Shown here: one piece after another, positions 17,981 to 26,084 of the stretch
Layout of the letters: each line of letters starts with the position of its first letter
How positions within the stretch are numbered: position 1 is the stretch's first letter
Origin: Flavobacterium cyclinae
GTDB lineage: Bacteria; Bacteroidota; Bacteroidia; Flavobacteriales; Flavobacteriaceae
Direction: 5' to 3'
Assembly: GCF_021172145.1 (NCBI RefSeq)
Contig: NZ_CP089095.1
Coordinates: 2,542,001 to 2,606,000 of the forward strand
DNA: 64,000 nt
Program-made: the position numbers and the translations under genes
Notes under the pieces: model-generated
Databases searched by the model: none
The model's input: only the letters and a program-made list of their open reading frames with translations
What the model was told of the DNA's origin: nothing

Positions 17981-18529
17981 ATGAAATCTGTTTTAGTATC
18001 CAAAATTAGCCAAAGTACCGCTCACCGAAAAAGTAGGGTTTACTTAAGTAATTATATCATTCGTCATGAAGATTTACTCGATGAATTCATAACCATTGCA
18101 TTTGACATACAAAATGAAAATCACGTAAAAGCATTTTGGAGTTTGGAATTAGTTTGCGAGAAAAAATTAAAACTTTTTGTCCCTTATTTGGATTCTTTTT
18201 GTGAAGTTTTACCAAAGTTAAAAGACGATTCGGCTATTCGTCCAGCAAGTAAAATTTGTATGTTTTTAGCGAAAAGTAATCACAGAAAAAACGGCATTTC
18301 TCTCACGCAAGAACAGGAACATAATTTAATTGAAGCCTTAATTGACCGCTTGATTCAAAATGAAAAAGTAGCTGCAAAAGTATATGCTATGAAAGCCCTT
18401 TTTGTTTTGGGAAAGAAATACAATTGGGTTCACGAAGAATTAAAAAATATCATCGAACAAGATTACTCCAATCATTCCGCAGCCTACCAAGCAACGACGA
18501 GAAACCTTTTGAAAAAACTCAACAAGTAA
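17981..18529 (+). CDS. Helical hypothetical protein, possible HEAT-like repeat
   Basis: The 182-residue protein lacks a signal peptide or membrane segment and looks all-helical. Successive helices such as NHVKAFWSLELVCEKK, AIRPASKICMFLAKS and VAAKVYAMKALFVLGKKY resemble degenerate HEAT/ARM repeats like those of adenylosuccinate lyase-neighbour proteins in this group. It is divergent from hpt and 123 bases before the purK start, with a heptamer array and a separate purK promoter between. No function was recognised. Confidence 0.7.
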   Translation: MKSVLVSKISQSTAHRKSRVYLSNYIIRHEDLLDEFITIAFDIQNENHVKAFWSLELVCEKKLKLFVPYLDSFCEVLPKLKDDSAIRPASKICMFLAKSNHRKNGISLTQEQEHNLIEALIDRLIQNEKVAAKVYAMKALFVLGKKYNWVHEELKNIIEQDYSNHSAAYQATTRNLLKKLNK

Positions 18530-18531
18530 CA

Positions 18532-18566
18532 AATTGTTAATTATCAATTGTTAATTATCAATTGTC
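18532..18566. repeat. Heptamer array AATTGTT/AATTATC, 5 copies
   Basis: AATTGTT, AATTATC, AATTGTT, AATTATC, AATTGTC follow without a break. The third heptad contributes the TTG that fits the -33 element of the purK promoter. Confidence 0.85.
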
Positions 18567-18578
18567 TGAGTATCTTTG
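18548..18578 (+). promoter_or_regulatory. Promoter of purK (TTG-N20-TATCTTTG)
   Basis: TTG at 18548-18550 and TATCTTTG at 18571-18578 are 20 bases apart, a full match to the Bacteroidota primary sigma consensus TTG-N17-23-TAnnTTTG. The -33 lies inside the heptamer array. Transcription would begin near 18583, which supports the ATG at 18653 over the upstream in-frame start at 18548. Confidence 0.65.
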
Positions 18579-18652
18579 CGACACAAACAACAACACACAT
18601 GACTCGAGCGAAGCGACCGCATGAGACAAATAAAAACAATAACTACGACGAA

Positions 18653-19831
18653 ATGAATTATTTTTCTTCTGATTTTAAATTAGGAATTTTAGGAGGAGGT
18701 CAATTAGGAAAAATGCTTTTGACCGAAACTCGAAAATTTGACATCCAAACTTTAGTTTTAGAACCAAGCGAAGAAGCCCCAGCACGATACAGTTGCAACG
18801 GATTTTACAAAGGCAGTTTAATGGATTTTGATACGGTGTACCAATTTGGTAAAATGGTCGATTTGTTAACCATTGAAATTGAAAATGTAAATTTAGACGC
18901 TTTAGATAAATTGGAAGCAGAAGGATTACCAATTTACCCTTCGCCAAAAACCTTACGTTTGATTCAAAACAAAGGAAAACAAAAAGATTATTACGTTTCA
19001 AACGATATTCCTACTTCGCCACACCAACGATTTGTTGACTTAAACGATTTAAGAAATACCTTAGCTAAAGATGAATTAGAATTTCCATTCGTTTGGAAAT
19101 GTGCACAATTTGGCTATGATGGAAATGGCGTTAAAATTTGTCGCTCAGCATTAGACTTGGTAAAATTACCCGATGTAGAATGTATTGCTGAAGAAATGGT
19201 TCCGTTCAAAAATGAATTAGCCGTAATTGTAGCGCGTTCTGTATCAGGAGAAGTGAAAACCTATCCAGTAGTAGAAATGGAATTTCATCCTGAAGCCAAT
19301 CAAGTAGAATATGTAATTTGTCCAGCTAGAATTGATGAAAAAGTAGCCCAAAAAGCTAAAGAAGTTGCTTTAAAAGTTTCAGAAGCCTTCAATCATGTTG
19401 GATTATTAGCAGTGGAAATGTTTCAAACGGAAGACGATGAAATCTTAGTAAATGAAGTTGCTCCTCGCCCACACAATTCTGGACATTATTCAATTGAAGC
19501 GAGTTATACTTCGCAATTTGAAAATCATTTGCGTGCGATTTTAAACTTACCTTTAGGAAATACTGACAGTAAAGTTGCGGGAATTATGGTAAATTTGGTA
19601 GGCGAAGAAGGGTATTCTGGACAAGTAGTTTACGAAAACATAGATAAGATCATGGCAATCGATGGCGTAACACCACACATTTACGGAAAAAGAGAAACAA
19701 GACCTTTCCGAAAAATGGGACACGTTACGATCGTAAATGAAAATATGACAGAAGCAAGAAAAATTGCAGAGGAAGTTAAGAATTCAATTAGAGTAATTAG
19801 TAGCCCCCTAGCCCCCAAAGGGGGAATTTAA
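18653..19831 (+). CDS. purK: PurK, N5-carboxyaminoimidazole ribonucleotide synthase
   Basis: The 392-residue ATP-grasp enzyme starts MNYFSSDFKLGILGGGQLGKML with the family's GGGQLG loop. The extended frame from 18548 would begin upstream of the promoter's -7 element. Other family segments are PSPKTLRLIQNKGKQK, FVWKCAQFGYDGNGVKI and NEVAPRPHNSGHYSIE (about 255-270). It carboxylates AIR with ATP and bicarbonate, before PurE. The last residues, SSPLAPKGGI, are encoded by an inverted-repeat element, so the native C-terminus seems to have been replaced by repeat sequence. The purE partner follows after a small membrane ORF. Confidence 0.94.
   Translation: MNYFSSDFKLGILGGGQLGKMLLTETRKFDIQTLVLEPSEEAPARYSCNGFYKGSLMDFDTVYQFGKMVDLLTIEIENVNLDALDKLEAEGLPIYPSPKTLRLIQNKGKQKDYYVSNDIPTSPHQRFVDLNDLRNTLAKDELEFPFVWKCAQFGYDGNGVKICRSALDLVKLPDVECIAEEMVPFKNELAVIVARSVSGEVKTYPVVEMEFHPEANQVEYVICPARIDEKVAQKAKEVALKVSEAFNHVGLLAVEMFQTEDDEILVNEVAPRPHNSGHYSIEASYTSQFENHLRAILNLPLGNTDSKVAGIMVNLVGEEGYSGQVVYENIDKIMAIDGVTPHIYGKRETRPFRKMGHVTIVNENMTEARKIAEEVKNSIRVISSPLAPKGGI
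19801..19829. repeat. C-rich repeat, left arm of inverted pair around 19875-20294 ORF
   Basis: TAGCCCCCTAGCCCCCAAAG and the following GGGGGAATTT form a GC-rich block in AT-rich DNA, itself containing a CCCCC-AAA-GGGGG hairpin. It is inverted relative to the copy at 20299-20326, with about two differences. It encodes the last residues and stop of purK. Confidence 0.8.
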
Positions 19832-19874
19832 AACCGAATTGAAAATTACAAATAATTTTTTAAATTAATAAAAA

Positions 19875-20294
19875 ATGAATGAATTAGCTAAAAAAGGAAA
19901 ATATAGAACATTACTTGTTTTTTTAAGTATTTTACTTGTTTCAATTCATACAATATATTTCTACCATTCTGTAAGACCAGAAATCGAAACAAAGAAACTA
20001 ATCCAACAAATTATAAGATTTTGTCTTACCATAGGTATTTTATATTTTATTTACATTGGTAAAAATTGGGCTAAAAATCTTTCAATAATATTATTTATCC
20101 TTGCAACAATTGGGGCAATTTATGGTTTACTAAATTTTGAAACGCCATTAATTATAAAATCTCCATTTATTGTTATGATATTGGTATATTCAATTGCAAT
20201 TTATCATTTACAATTTTCAAAAAGTTTTAAAGAATTTATTAAATTTCAACAAACAACTAACCAAAAAAACAACCAAAACCCTACTCACCCCTAG
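19875..20294 (+). CDS. Small hypothetical membrane protein between purK and purE
   Basis: The 139-residue protein has four hydrophobic segments (about residues 12-30, 45-62, 68-85 and 95-113), a short Lys-rich N-terminus, and a polar Gln/Asn-rich tail ending QNPTHP. No family was recognised. It is flanked by an inverted pair of C-rich repeats, and its 3' end runs into CCTACT...AGTAGG palindromic sequence next to the right arm. It interrupts the usual purK-purE adjacency, which suggests insertion. It could be read through from purK. Confidence 0.6.
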   Translation: MNELAKKGKYRTLLVFLSILLVSIHTIYFYHSVRPEIETKKLIQQIIRFCLTIGILYFIYIGKNWAKNLSIILFILATIGAIYGLLNFETPLIIKSPFIVMILVYSIAIYHLQFSKSFKEFIKFQQTTNQKNNQNPTHP

Positions 20295-20298
20295 TAGG

Positions 20299-20326
20299 AA
20301 TCCCCCCTTTGGGGGTTAGGGGGCTA
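20299..20326. repeat. C-rich repeat, right arm of inverted pair
   Basis: AATCCCCCCTTTGGGGGTTA followed by GGGGGCTA is the near reverse complement of the block at 19801-19829. It ends three bases before the purE ATG, so it also forms the purE leader. Confidence 0.8.
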
Positions 20327-20329
20327 AAT

Positions 20330-20812
20330 ATGAGCAAAGTAGCAATCATAATGGGAAGCATTTCGGATATGCCGGTAATGCAAGAAGCCATCGACATATT
20401 AAAAGGATTTGATATCGAAACTGAAGTTGATATTGTTTCGGCACACAGAACACCTGAAAAATTATTTGATTTTAGTCAAAATGCACACGAAAGAGGCATT
20501 TCTGTAATTATTGCTGGTGCTGGTGGCGCAGCTCATTTACCTGGAATGGTAGCTTCTATGTCGCCACTTCCTGTAATTGGCGTTCCTGTAAAATCGAGCA
20601 ATTCTATTGATGGATGGGATTCGGTTTTATCAATTTTACAAATGCCTGGTGGCGTTCCTGTGGCAACTGTTGCTTTAAACGGAGCTAAAAATGCCGGAAT
20701 CTTAGCAGCACAAATTATCGGAAGCTCTGATAAATGTGTTTTAGATAAAATTATCGCCTACAAAGAAGGTTTGAAACAAGCGGTATTAAAAGCTTCAGAA
20801 GGATTGAAATAA
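20330..20812 (+). CDS. purE: PurE, N5-carboxyaminoimidazole ribonucleotide mutase
   Basis: The 160-residue protein starts MSKVAIIMGSISDMPVM, the usual PurE opening. SAHRTPEKLFDF (about 41-52) and GAGGAAHLPGMVAS (about 68-81) form the active site. The alternative start at 20309 lies within the C-rich repeat and is unlikely. PurE converts N5-CAIR to CAIR in purine synthesis, immediately after PurK. No ribosome binding site is visible because the repeat occupies that position. Confidence 0.96.
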   Translation: MSKVAIIMGSISDMPVMQEAIDILKGFDIETEVDIVSAHRTPEKLFDFSQNAHERGISVIIAGAGGAAHLPGMVASMSPLPVIGVPVKSSNSIDGWDSVLSILQMPGGVPVATVALNGAKNAGILAAQIIGSSDKCVLDKIIAYKEGLKQAVLKASEGLK

Positions 20813-20819
20813 AAATAGA

Positions 20820-20849
20820 AAATCCCGAGTTATTGCTAATTCGGGATTT
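20820..20849 (+). terminator. Rho-independent terminator of purE
   Basis: AAATCCCGA pairs with TCGGGATTT around a 12-base loop, eight bases past the purE stop. The stem belongs to the TCCCGA/TCGGGA hairpin type seen at several sites in the window. Confidence 0.75.
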
Positions 20850-20969
20850 CTACTCACAATTAAGTGACAACTATAAAAAAATTCTACTCTCTCTGTTTGG
20901 GACAAAAAGGATGTTGTGACATCATTTCATCGACAAAATTATACACTTTATCGATAAAAACAAATTTTT

Positions 20970-22994
20970 ATGGAACTTTTTTTAAAAAAATTTACAACAA
21001 AATACAATACAGCCCCGTTTAGTAAGATAAATCTTTCAGAATATAAGGAAGCTTTTGAAAAAACTATTGAACTTGCAAAAAAAGAAATCGATAGCATAGT
21101 AAATAATACTGAGGCACCCACTTTTTCTAATACAATCGAAGCGTTAGATTATTCTGGAGAACAATTAGATCGATTATCGTCTATTTTTTTCAACTTAAAT
21201 TCGGCTGAAACTTGCGATGAAATACAAAAAATTGCACAAGAAGTTTCGCCTTTACTTACGGCTTTTAGTAATGACATTGCTTTAAACGAAGAATTATTCA
21301 AAAGGGTTAAAGCCGTTTATGATCAAAAAGATGCTTTGATATTAACAACGGAACAAGCGACTTTATTAGACAAAAAATTCAAAGGTTTTTCTAGAAATGG
21401 AGCTTTACTGAATGAAGAAGACAAATTAAAACTTCGCGAGATTGATACCGAGTTAGCCAAACTAAAACTAACTTTTGGAGAAAATGTTTTGGCGGAAACC
21501 AATAACTACCAATTACAGATCACCAATGAAGCTGATTTGAAAGGGTTACCTGATGGCGCTAAAGAAATGGCAGCAACTTTGGCCAAATCGAAAAACTTAG
21601 AAGGTTGGGTTTTTACTTTAGATTTCCCAAGTTATTTACCTTTTGTAACGTATGTTGAAAATCGTGAATTGCGAAAAGAAATCGCAATCGCTGCTGGAAA
21701 AAAAGCATTTCAAGATAATGAATTCGATAACAAAGAAAACGTAAAACGAATTGTGGAATTACGTCATAAACGTGCGAATTTATTAGGCTACCAATCGCAT
21801 TCGCATTTTGTTTTGGAAGAACGAATGGCGCAAAATCCAGAAAAAGTACAATCGTTTTTGAATGATTTATTAGAAAAAGCAAAACCTGCGGCTCAAAAAG
21901 AATTTGCTGAATTAACCGCTTTCGCAAAAGAATTAGACGGAATTGACCAATTAGAAAAATGGGACGGCGCCTATTATTCAGAAAAATTGAAACAAAAATT
22001 ATTCAGTTTAGATGATGAGTTGTTGAAACCGTATTTCAAATTGGAAAATGTATTGAATGGTGCTTTCACGATTGCAGAAAAGTTATTTGGAATTACCTTC
22101 AAAGAAGTTTTTGATATTGACAAATACCACGAAGACGTGCAAACTTTTGAAGTATTAGATTTTGAAGGACAATTAGTAGCTGTTTTCTACTCGGATTTCT
22201 TCCCGAGAAAAGGAAAACGAAACGGCGCTTGGATGACATCCTTCAAACCACAATATATTAAGGACGGAATCAACGAACGACCACATGTTTCTATCGTTTG
22301 TAATTTCACACCACCAACAGAAACAAAACCATCTTTACTAACTTTTAACGAAGTAACGACATTGTTTCATGAGTTTGGACACGCGTTGCATGGCATGTTA
22401 GCGAATACAACTTATCCAAGTTTATCGGGAACTTCGGTGTATTGGGATTTTGTAGAATTACCGAGTCAAGTGATGGAAAACTGGTGTTACGAACCCGAAG
22501 CATTGGCTTTATTTGCAAAACATTACGAAACGGGTGAAATTATTCCGCAGCACTATGTAGAAAAAATCAAAGAAAGCGCGAGTTTCTTGGAAGGAATGGC
22601 AACATTACGTCAATTAAGTTTTGGAATTTTAGATATGGCGTATCATGGCAAATCACAAACTATTGCTGATGTAAAAGCCTTTGAAAAACAAGCAATGGAA
22701 ATCGCATCATTATATCCAGATGTAGTAGAAAATTGCATGAGTACTTCTTTTTCTCACATTTTCCAAGGTGGCTATTCTTCGGGATATTACAGCTATAAAT
22801 GGGCAGAAGTTTTAGATGCCGATGCATTTGCGTATTTCCAAGAAAAAGGAATTTTCAATAAAGAAGTCGCAACCAAATTCAAAGACAACGTACTTTCAAA
22901 AGGTGGCACCGAATTACCAATGGAATTGTATAAAAAATTCAGAGGTCAGGAACCGAAAGTTGAGGCTTTGTTGAAAAGAGCGGGGTTGATTTAG
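20970..22994 (+). CDS. M3 family metallopeptidase (Dcp / oligopeptidase A-like)
   Basis: The 674-residue protein has the zinc motif HEFGHALH (about residues 467-474), followed by the third ligand Glu in the DFVELPSQVMENW region (about 493-505). The substrate-loop segment YSSGYYSYKWAEVLDADAF is typical of M3 enzymes. No signal peptide is visible, so it is probably cytoplasmic and degrades short peptides. Within M3 it is closer to peptidyl-dipeptidase Dcp/OpdA than to thimet-like PepF, judged by layout only. It ends before a strong hairpin shared with the convergent ATPase gene. Confidence 0.92.
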   Translation: MELFLKKFTTKYNTAPFSKINLSEYKEAFEKTIELAKKEIDSIVNNTEAPTFSNTIEALDYSGEQLDRLSSIFFNLNSAETCDEIQKIAQEVSPLLTAFSNDIALNEELFKRVKAVYDQKDALILTTEQATLLDKKFKGFSRNGALLNEEDKLKLREIDTELAKLKLTFGENVLAETNNYQLQITNEADLKGLPDGAKEMAATLAKSKNLEGWVFTLDFPSYLPFVTYVENRELRKEIAIAAGKKAFQDNEFDNKENVKRIVELRHKRANLLGYQSHSHFVLEERMAQNPEKVQSFLNDLLEKAKPAAQKEFAELTAFAKELDGIDQLEKWDGAYYSEKLKQKLFSLDDELLKPYFKLENVLNGAFTIAEKLFGITFKEVFDIDKYHEDVQTFEVLDFEGQLVAVFYSDFFPRKGKRNGAWMTSFKPQYIKDGINERPHVSIVCNFTPPTETKPSLLTFNEVTTLFHEFGHALHGMLANTTYPSLSGTSVYWDFVELPSQVMENWCYEPEALALFAKHYETGEIIPQHYVEKIKESASFLEGMATLRQLSFGILDMAYHGKSQTIADVKAFEKQAMEIASLYPDVVENCMSTSFSHIFQGGYSSGYYSYKWAEVLDADAFAYFQEKGIFNKEVATKFKDNVLSKGGTELPMELYKKFRGQEPKVEALLKRAGLI

Positions 22995-23000
22995 ATTATT

Positions 23001-23033
23001 AACTCCGACAGAGTTCCAAACTCTGTTGGAGTT
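23001..23033. terminator. Bidirectional hairpin between M3 peptidase and DUF4143 ATPase genes
   Basis: AACTCCGACAGAGTT pairs almost perfectly with AACTCTGTTGGAGTT across a three-base CCA loop. It sits in the 48-base gap between convergent genes and can terminate both. Its layout resembles the palindrome at 26085-26117. Confidence 0.7.
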
Positions 23034-23042
23034 ATTAAAAAT

Positions 23043-24158
23043 CTACTTCAAAAACTCCCTAAAATTATCCTTATTCACCACTAAAAAACTTGGATTATAA
23101 GCATCGGAAAAAGATTTGGGTAATTTAGCTTTTTTAGTAGGTGCCCATTTGAATTCAAAAGCACTAATTTTATCTGCATTGATTTCTATATAATCTATTT
23201 CTTGTTGGGTTGTGGTTCTCCAAAAATAAGGTTTTGCTAAACTTTGTGTATAAGACAATTGCTTCATTCGTTCGGAAACTAGAAAATTTTCCCACAAAGC
23301 ACCTTTATCTTGTCTGAAATCTAAAGCATTGAAATTTCCAATTAGCATATTCAGCACACCATTATCGTAAAAGTATATTTTTTTATTGGCTTTAATTTCG
23401 TTTCGAATATTCTTTGAAAAACTTGTCAAACGGAAAATAACAAAACTTTTTTCCAACAAATCAATATAATTATTTACAGTGTTTTTATCAACTCCAACCA
23501 ACTGAGCAATTTCGTTGTAGCTAACTTCACTTCCTACTTGCATGGCGAGAGCACGTAAAATTTTCTCTAAAACTTCTGATTTTCTTATACCAGCCAAAGC
23601 TAAAATATCTTTGTACAAATAACTCGAAACCAAATTTTTCAAAATTTCATATTCAGTACCAAAATTATTAATTACATCTGGATACATTCCGTACAATAAT
23701 CGAATTTCAAGTTGTTGTTGTGCTTTAATGTAACCCACACTATTTTCAAATTCCTTCCATGAAATGGGAAACATATGAAACTCGAATTTTCTACCTGTTA
23801 GTGGCTCTTGCGTAGCGTTATTAATATCTAAAGAAGAAGATCCGCTAACAATAACTTGTACGTCTTTTATTTGATCTACTATAATTTTTAACTTCAAACC
23901 TATATTTGGAATACGCTGTACCTCATCAATAAAAATATATTTATAATTACCAATAATACTTTTTAAAATTTCTGTATTAGCATTTGCTAAAGTTTCTGCA
24001 ACAGTATTATCATCTCCATCCAAAAACAAATACTCTTTATCTTTTAAAATGGAATTAATTAAAGTTGTTTTTCCTACTTGTCTTGGGCCAATTAACACAA
24101 CAACTTTCCCTTTGTGTAATTTTGCTTCCAAATTAGCTGCTAAATCTCTAAAAATCAT
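23043..24158 (-). CDS. AAA+ ATPase with DUF4143 domain
   Basis: The 371-residue protein has Walker A GPRQVGKTT (about residues 24-32) and Walker B YIFIDEVQR (about 74-82), with VSGSSSLDI as sensor 1. A winged-helix-like segment, VSYNEIAQLVGVDKNTVNNYI (about 210-230), is followed by a C-terminal DUF4143 nuclease-like region (WRTTTQQEIDYIEI, AFEFKW) that resembles a D-x-ExK core. These ATPases are common accessory genes of unknown role, sometimes linked to mobile or defence loci. The promoter is overlaid by three 33-bp tandem repeats, which suggests tight, perhaps self-acting, control. Confidence 0.88.
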   Translation of the reverse strand: MIFRDLAANLEAKLHKGKVVVLIGPRQVGKTTLINSILKDKEYLFLDGDDNTVAETLANANTEILKSIIGNYKYIFIDEVQRIPNIGLKLKIIVDQIKDVQVIVSGSSSLDINNATQEPLTGRKFEFHMFPISWKEFENSVGYIKAQQQLEIRLLYGMYPDVINNFGTEYEILKNLVSSYLYKDILALAGIRKSEVLEKILRALAMQVGSEVSYNEIAQLVGVDKNTVNNYIDLLEKSFVIFRLTSFSKNIRNEIKANKKIYFYDNGVLNMLIGNFNALDFRQDKGALWENFLVSERMKQLSYTQSLAKPYFWRTTTQQEIDYIEINADKISAFEFKWAPTKKAKLPKSFSDAYNPSFLVVNKDNFREFLK

Positions 24159-24174
24159 ACCTTAATTTTTTAAA

Positions 24175-24205
24175 CAAAATTATATATTTTATTTATATTC
24201 ACCAA
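24175..24205 (-). promoter_or_regulatory. Promoter of the DUF4143 ATPase (TTG-N20-TAATTTTG)
   Basis: On the minus strand TTG (24205-24203) and TAATTTTG (24182-24175) are separated by 20 bases, an exact match to the Bacteroidota consensus. The leader to the ATG at 24158 is only about a dozen bases. The -33 TTG lies inside the first copy of the 33-bp tandem repeat. Confidence 0.65.
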
Positions 24206-24276
24206 ATTTATATATTTTTTAGTGATTATATTCACCAAATTTATATATTTTTCAGTGATTATATTCACCAATATTA
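24194..24276. repeat. 33-bp tandem repeat over the ATPase promoter, about 2.4 copies
   Basis: The block TTCACCAAATTTATATATTT begins at 24198 and 24231, and partly at 24264, an exact 33-base step. The first two units differ only at one T/C before AGTGAT. The step of about three helical turns puts every copy on the same DNA face, as expected for operator sites. Confidence 0.85.
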
Positions 24277-24314
24277 AACTTTTTACAATCAAAACAATAA
24301 ACTTTCATTTTTTT

Positions 24315-24345
24315 TTGAAACTTTAAAAACTTTATTGTAAATTTG
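24315..24345 (+). promoter_or_regulatory. Promoter of the GbsR-like regulator (TTG-N20-TAAATTTG)
   Basis: TTG at 24315-24317 and TAAATTTG at 24338-24345 are 20 bases apart. The ATG at 24350 is four bases after the -7 element, so transcription may start at or next to the start codon. Confidence 0.65.
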
Positions 24346-24349
24346 TCTC

Positions 24350-24853
24350 ATGGAATTCAAAGAAGCAAAAAATAAATTCGTACAAACTTGGGGCGCATTA
24401 GGCTCTCAATGGGGTATTAATAAAACCATGGCACAGATACATGCGTTGTTGATGGTTTCGCACGAACCTGTTTCTATGGAAGACATTATGGAAGAATTAC
24501 AAATTTCGCGCGGTAATGCTTCCATGAATTTAAGAGCTTTGATGGATTGGGGCATTGTTTATAAAGAATACAAAGCAGGCGAAAGACGTGAATTTTTCAC
24601 AGCAGAAAAAGATTTAGACGAACTAGCCGTAAAAATTTCAAGAGAGCGTAGCAAACGAGAAATCAAACCGGCTTTGAAAGTTTTAAAAGAAGTATCAACC
24701 ATCAAATCTGACGGAACTGAAGCAGAAAGACATTTCGTAGATCAAACCACAAAATTGTACGATTTCGTTTTAAAAGCCGATAACGTTTTAGATAAAATCA
24801 CAGAATACAAAGACAATTGGTTAGCTAAATTGGTTGTTAAAATCATGAAATAG
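24350..24853 (+). CDS. GbsR/MarR family transcriptional regulator
   Basis: The 167-residue protein has a winged helix-turn-helix at about residues 20-90. MAQIHALLMVSHEP and EDIMEELQISRGNASMNLRALMDWGIV are the recognition part, then a wing in YKAGERREFF. The opening WGALGSQWGI is the GbsR signature. Family members repress osmoprotectant or transport genes. It is divergent from the ATPase gene and 138 bases upstream of a row of small membrane-protein genes, the likeliest local targets, though this is inference. Its promoter suggests a leaderless or nearly leaderless mRNA. Confidence 0.88.
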   Translation: MEFKEAKNKFVQTWGALGSQWGINKTMAQIHALLMVSHEPVSMEDIMEELQISRGNASMNLRALMDWGIVYKEYKAGERREFFTAEKDLDELAVKISRERSKREIKPALKVLKEVSTIKSDGTEAERHFVDQTTKLYDFVLKADNVLDKITEYKDNWLAKLVVKIMK

Positions 24854-24991
24854 TTTTTTTACCATTAAAAAAATAACATTTTAAAAACTATTCAATGAGA
24901 CCGATAAAAAACAATAACAAAGAACGAATTAAATAAAAAAATTTAATTAAAACTTTCAATTTTTTCTGAAAGTTTAAAAATAACAGATAAT

Positions 24992-25339
24992 ATGAAAACA
25001 ATAAAAGCACTCAACACAATAGCAATTGGAATACCAATAATTCTAGCTTCAATTGGTTATTTCACCAATGACCCATCAGGAAACTACTATGGATTTGCTC
25101 TGTTTTCAACAATACTTACTGGTTTTATACAACTAATATTAGGTATAATACTCCTTTTTAAATTCAAAGAAAACATTCATTACAAAATATATTTTATAAG
25201 TGTCATAATATTCTTTTCTCTTTGGATTTGGAGTCCATCAATAGGAAAAGTAGACTATTTTACTTATACATTGATTTATATTCCACCAATATTAGCAATC
25301 TACTTATCGATATTAATCTATAAAACTCCAAACAAATGA
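24992..25339 (+). CDS. Small membrane protein, four predicted helices
   Basis: The 115-residue protein has four hydrophobic stretches (about 8-24, 33-56, 65-80 and 88-110) and short polar loops (FTNDPSGNYYG; KFKENIHYK). No family was recognised. Its stop overlaps the next ATG by four bases (ATGA), so it is the first gene of a translationally coupled group with the two following membrane proteins, downstream of the GbsR-like regulator. Confidence 0.7.
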   Translation: MKTIKALNTIAIGIPIILASIGYFTNDPSGNYYGFALFSTILTGFIQLILGIILLFKFKENIHYKIYFISVIIFFSLWIWSPSIGKVDYFTYTLIYIPPILAIYLSILIYKTPNK

Positions 25340-25680
25340 ACCTCAACATCATCGCCTATCTCATCTATTTCAGCATCACAGGCATTATTATTGTAAAGGT
25401 TGGAAGAATTTGCTATAACAATGGAAACATTTTCGTTTCGCAATTGATTCCTAATCATGAAGATCTTTGTCATAAAATTAACCAATTGCTTTTGGTAGGA
25501 TATTATCTCTTAAATATTGGTTATTGTGCGATGACAATAATTTCTTGGGAACAAATTGAAAGTATCACGCAACTCATTGAAGTGATTACCTCAAAATCGG
25601 CCTTCATTATATTAACGATTGCCGTGATGCATTACTTCAACATAATTTTATTAACGAATTACATCAAAAAATTAATTTAA
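25336..25680 (+). CDS. Small membrane protein, paralogue of the next gene
   Basis: The 114-residue protein has three hydrophobic stretches. Its middle (HKINQLLLVGYYLLNIGYCAM, in two parts) lines up with the middle of the protein at 25692-26078 (NATNKLFETGFYLLNLGFALM). The two are therefore tandem paralogues of one family, which I do not otherwise recognise. It overlaps the preceding gene by four bases and is 11 bases before the next. Confidence 0.72.
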   Translation: MNLNIIAYLIYFSITGIIIVKVGRICYNNGNIFVSQLIPNHEDLCHKINQLLLVGYYLLNIGYCAMTIISWEQIESITQLIEVITSKSAFIILTIAVMHYFNIILLTNYIKKLI

Positions 25681-25691
25681 ACACACGTATT

Positions 25692-26078
25692 ATGGAAACT
25701 ACAAAAATTTTAATCGGTTATGCAATTTATCTTCCAATTGCCTTATTTTTAACCTACTATGTTTCAAAAACACTTTTTAAAAACAGTAAAATTTACATGT
25801 TGGATATTTTTAAAGGTCGAGAAGAAATCGCCAACGCAACTAACAAACTTTTCGAAACTGGATTTTATTTATTGAATTTAGGTTTTGCGCTTATGATTTT
25901 AGAAATGAACATATATGACAACAGTTATCAAGTATTAATTGAAAAACTGAGTTACAAAATTGGAGGGTTTTCAATTTATTTAGGATTGATGCTATTCTTA
26001 AACTTATATTTCTTCTTTAGAGGAAAACGAAAATCAAGTCAAGCTCAAATGGAACAACAAATGGTGATTAATGGATAA
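25692..26078 (+). CDS. Small membrane protein, tandem paralogue
   Basis: The 128-residue protein shares the LFETGFYLLNLGFALMIL helix pattern with its upstream neighbour and has about three membrane segments. A basic tail (FFRGKRKSSQAQMEQQ) is probably cytoplasmic. No enzymatic motif. It lies in the unit headed by 24992 and is followed by a perfect hairpin that probably ends transcription. Confidence 0.72.
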   Translation: METTKILIGYAIYLPIALFLTYYVSKTLFKNSKIYMLDIFKGREEIANATNKLFETGFYLLNLGFALMILEMNIYDNSYQVLIEKLSYKIGGFSIYLGLMLFLNLYFFFRGKRKSSQAQMEQQMVING

Positions 26079-26084
26079 ATTCAC

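Noticed and set aside
18548..18652. Longer N-terminus for PurK
   Set aside because: This in-frame start precedes the -7 promoter element, and the added residues are low-complexity.
20309..20329. Upstream TTG start for purE
   Set aside because: It lies inside the C-rich repeat and adds residues not typical of PurE; the ATG at 20330 gives the family N-terminus.
24194..24276. 33-bp tandem repeats as a CRISPR array
   Set aside because: The units are adjacent with no variable spacers, and no cas gene is nearby; they overlie a promoter.
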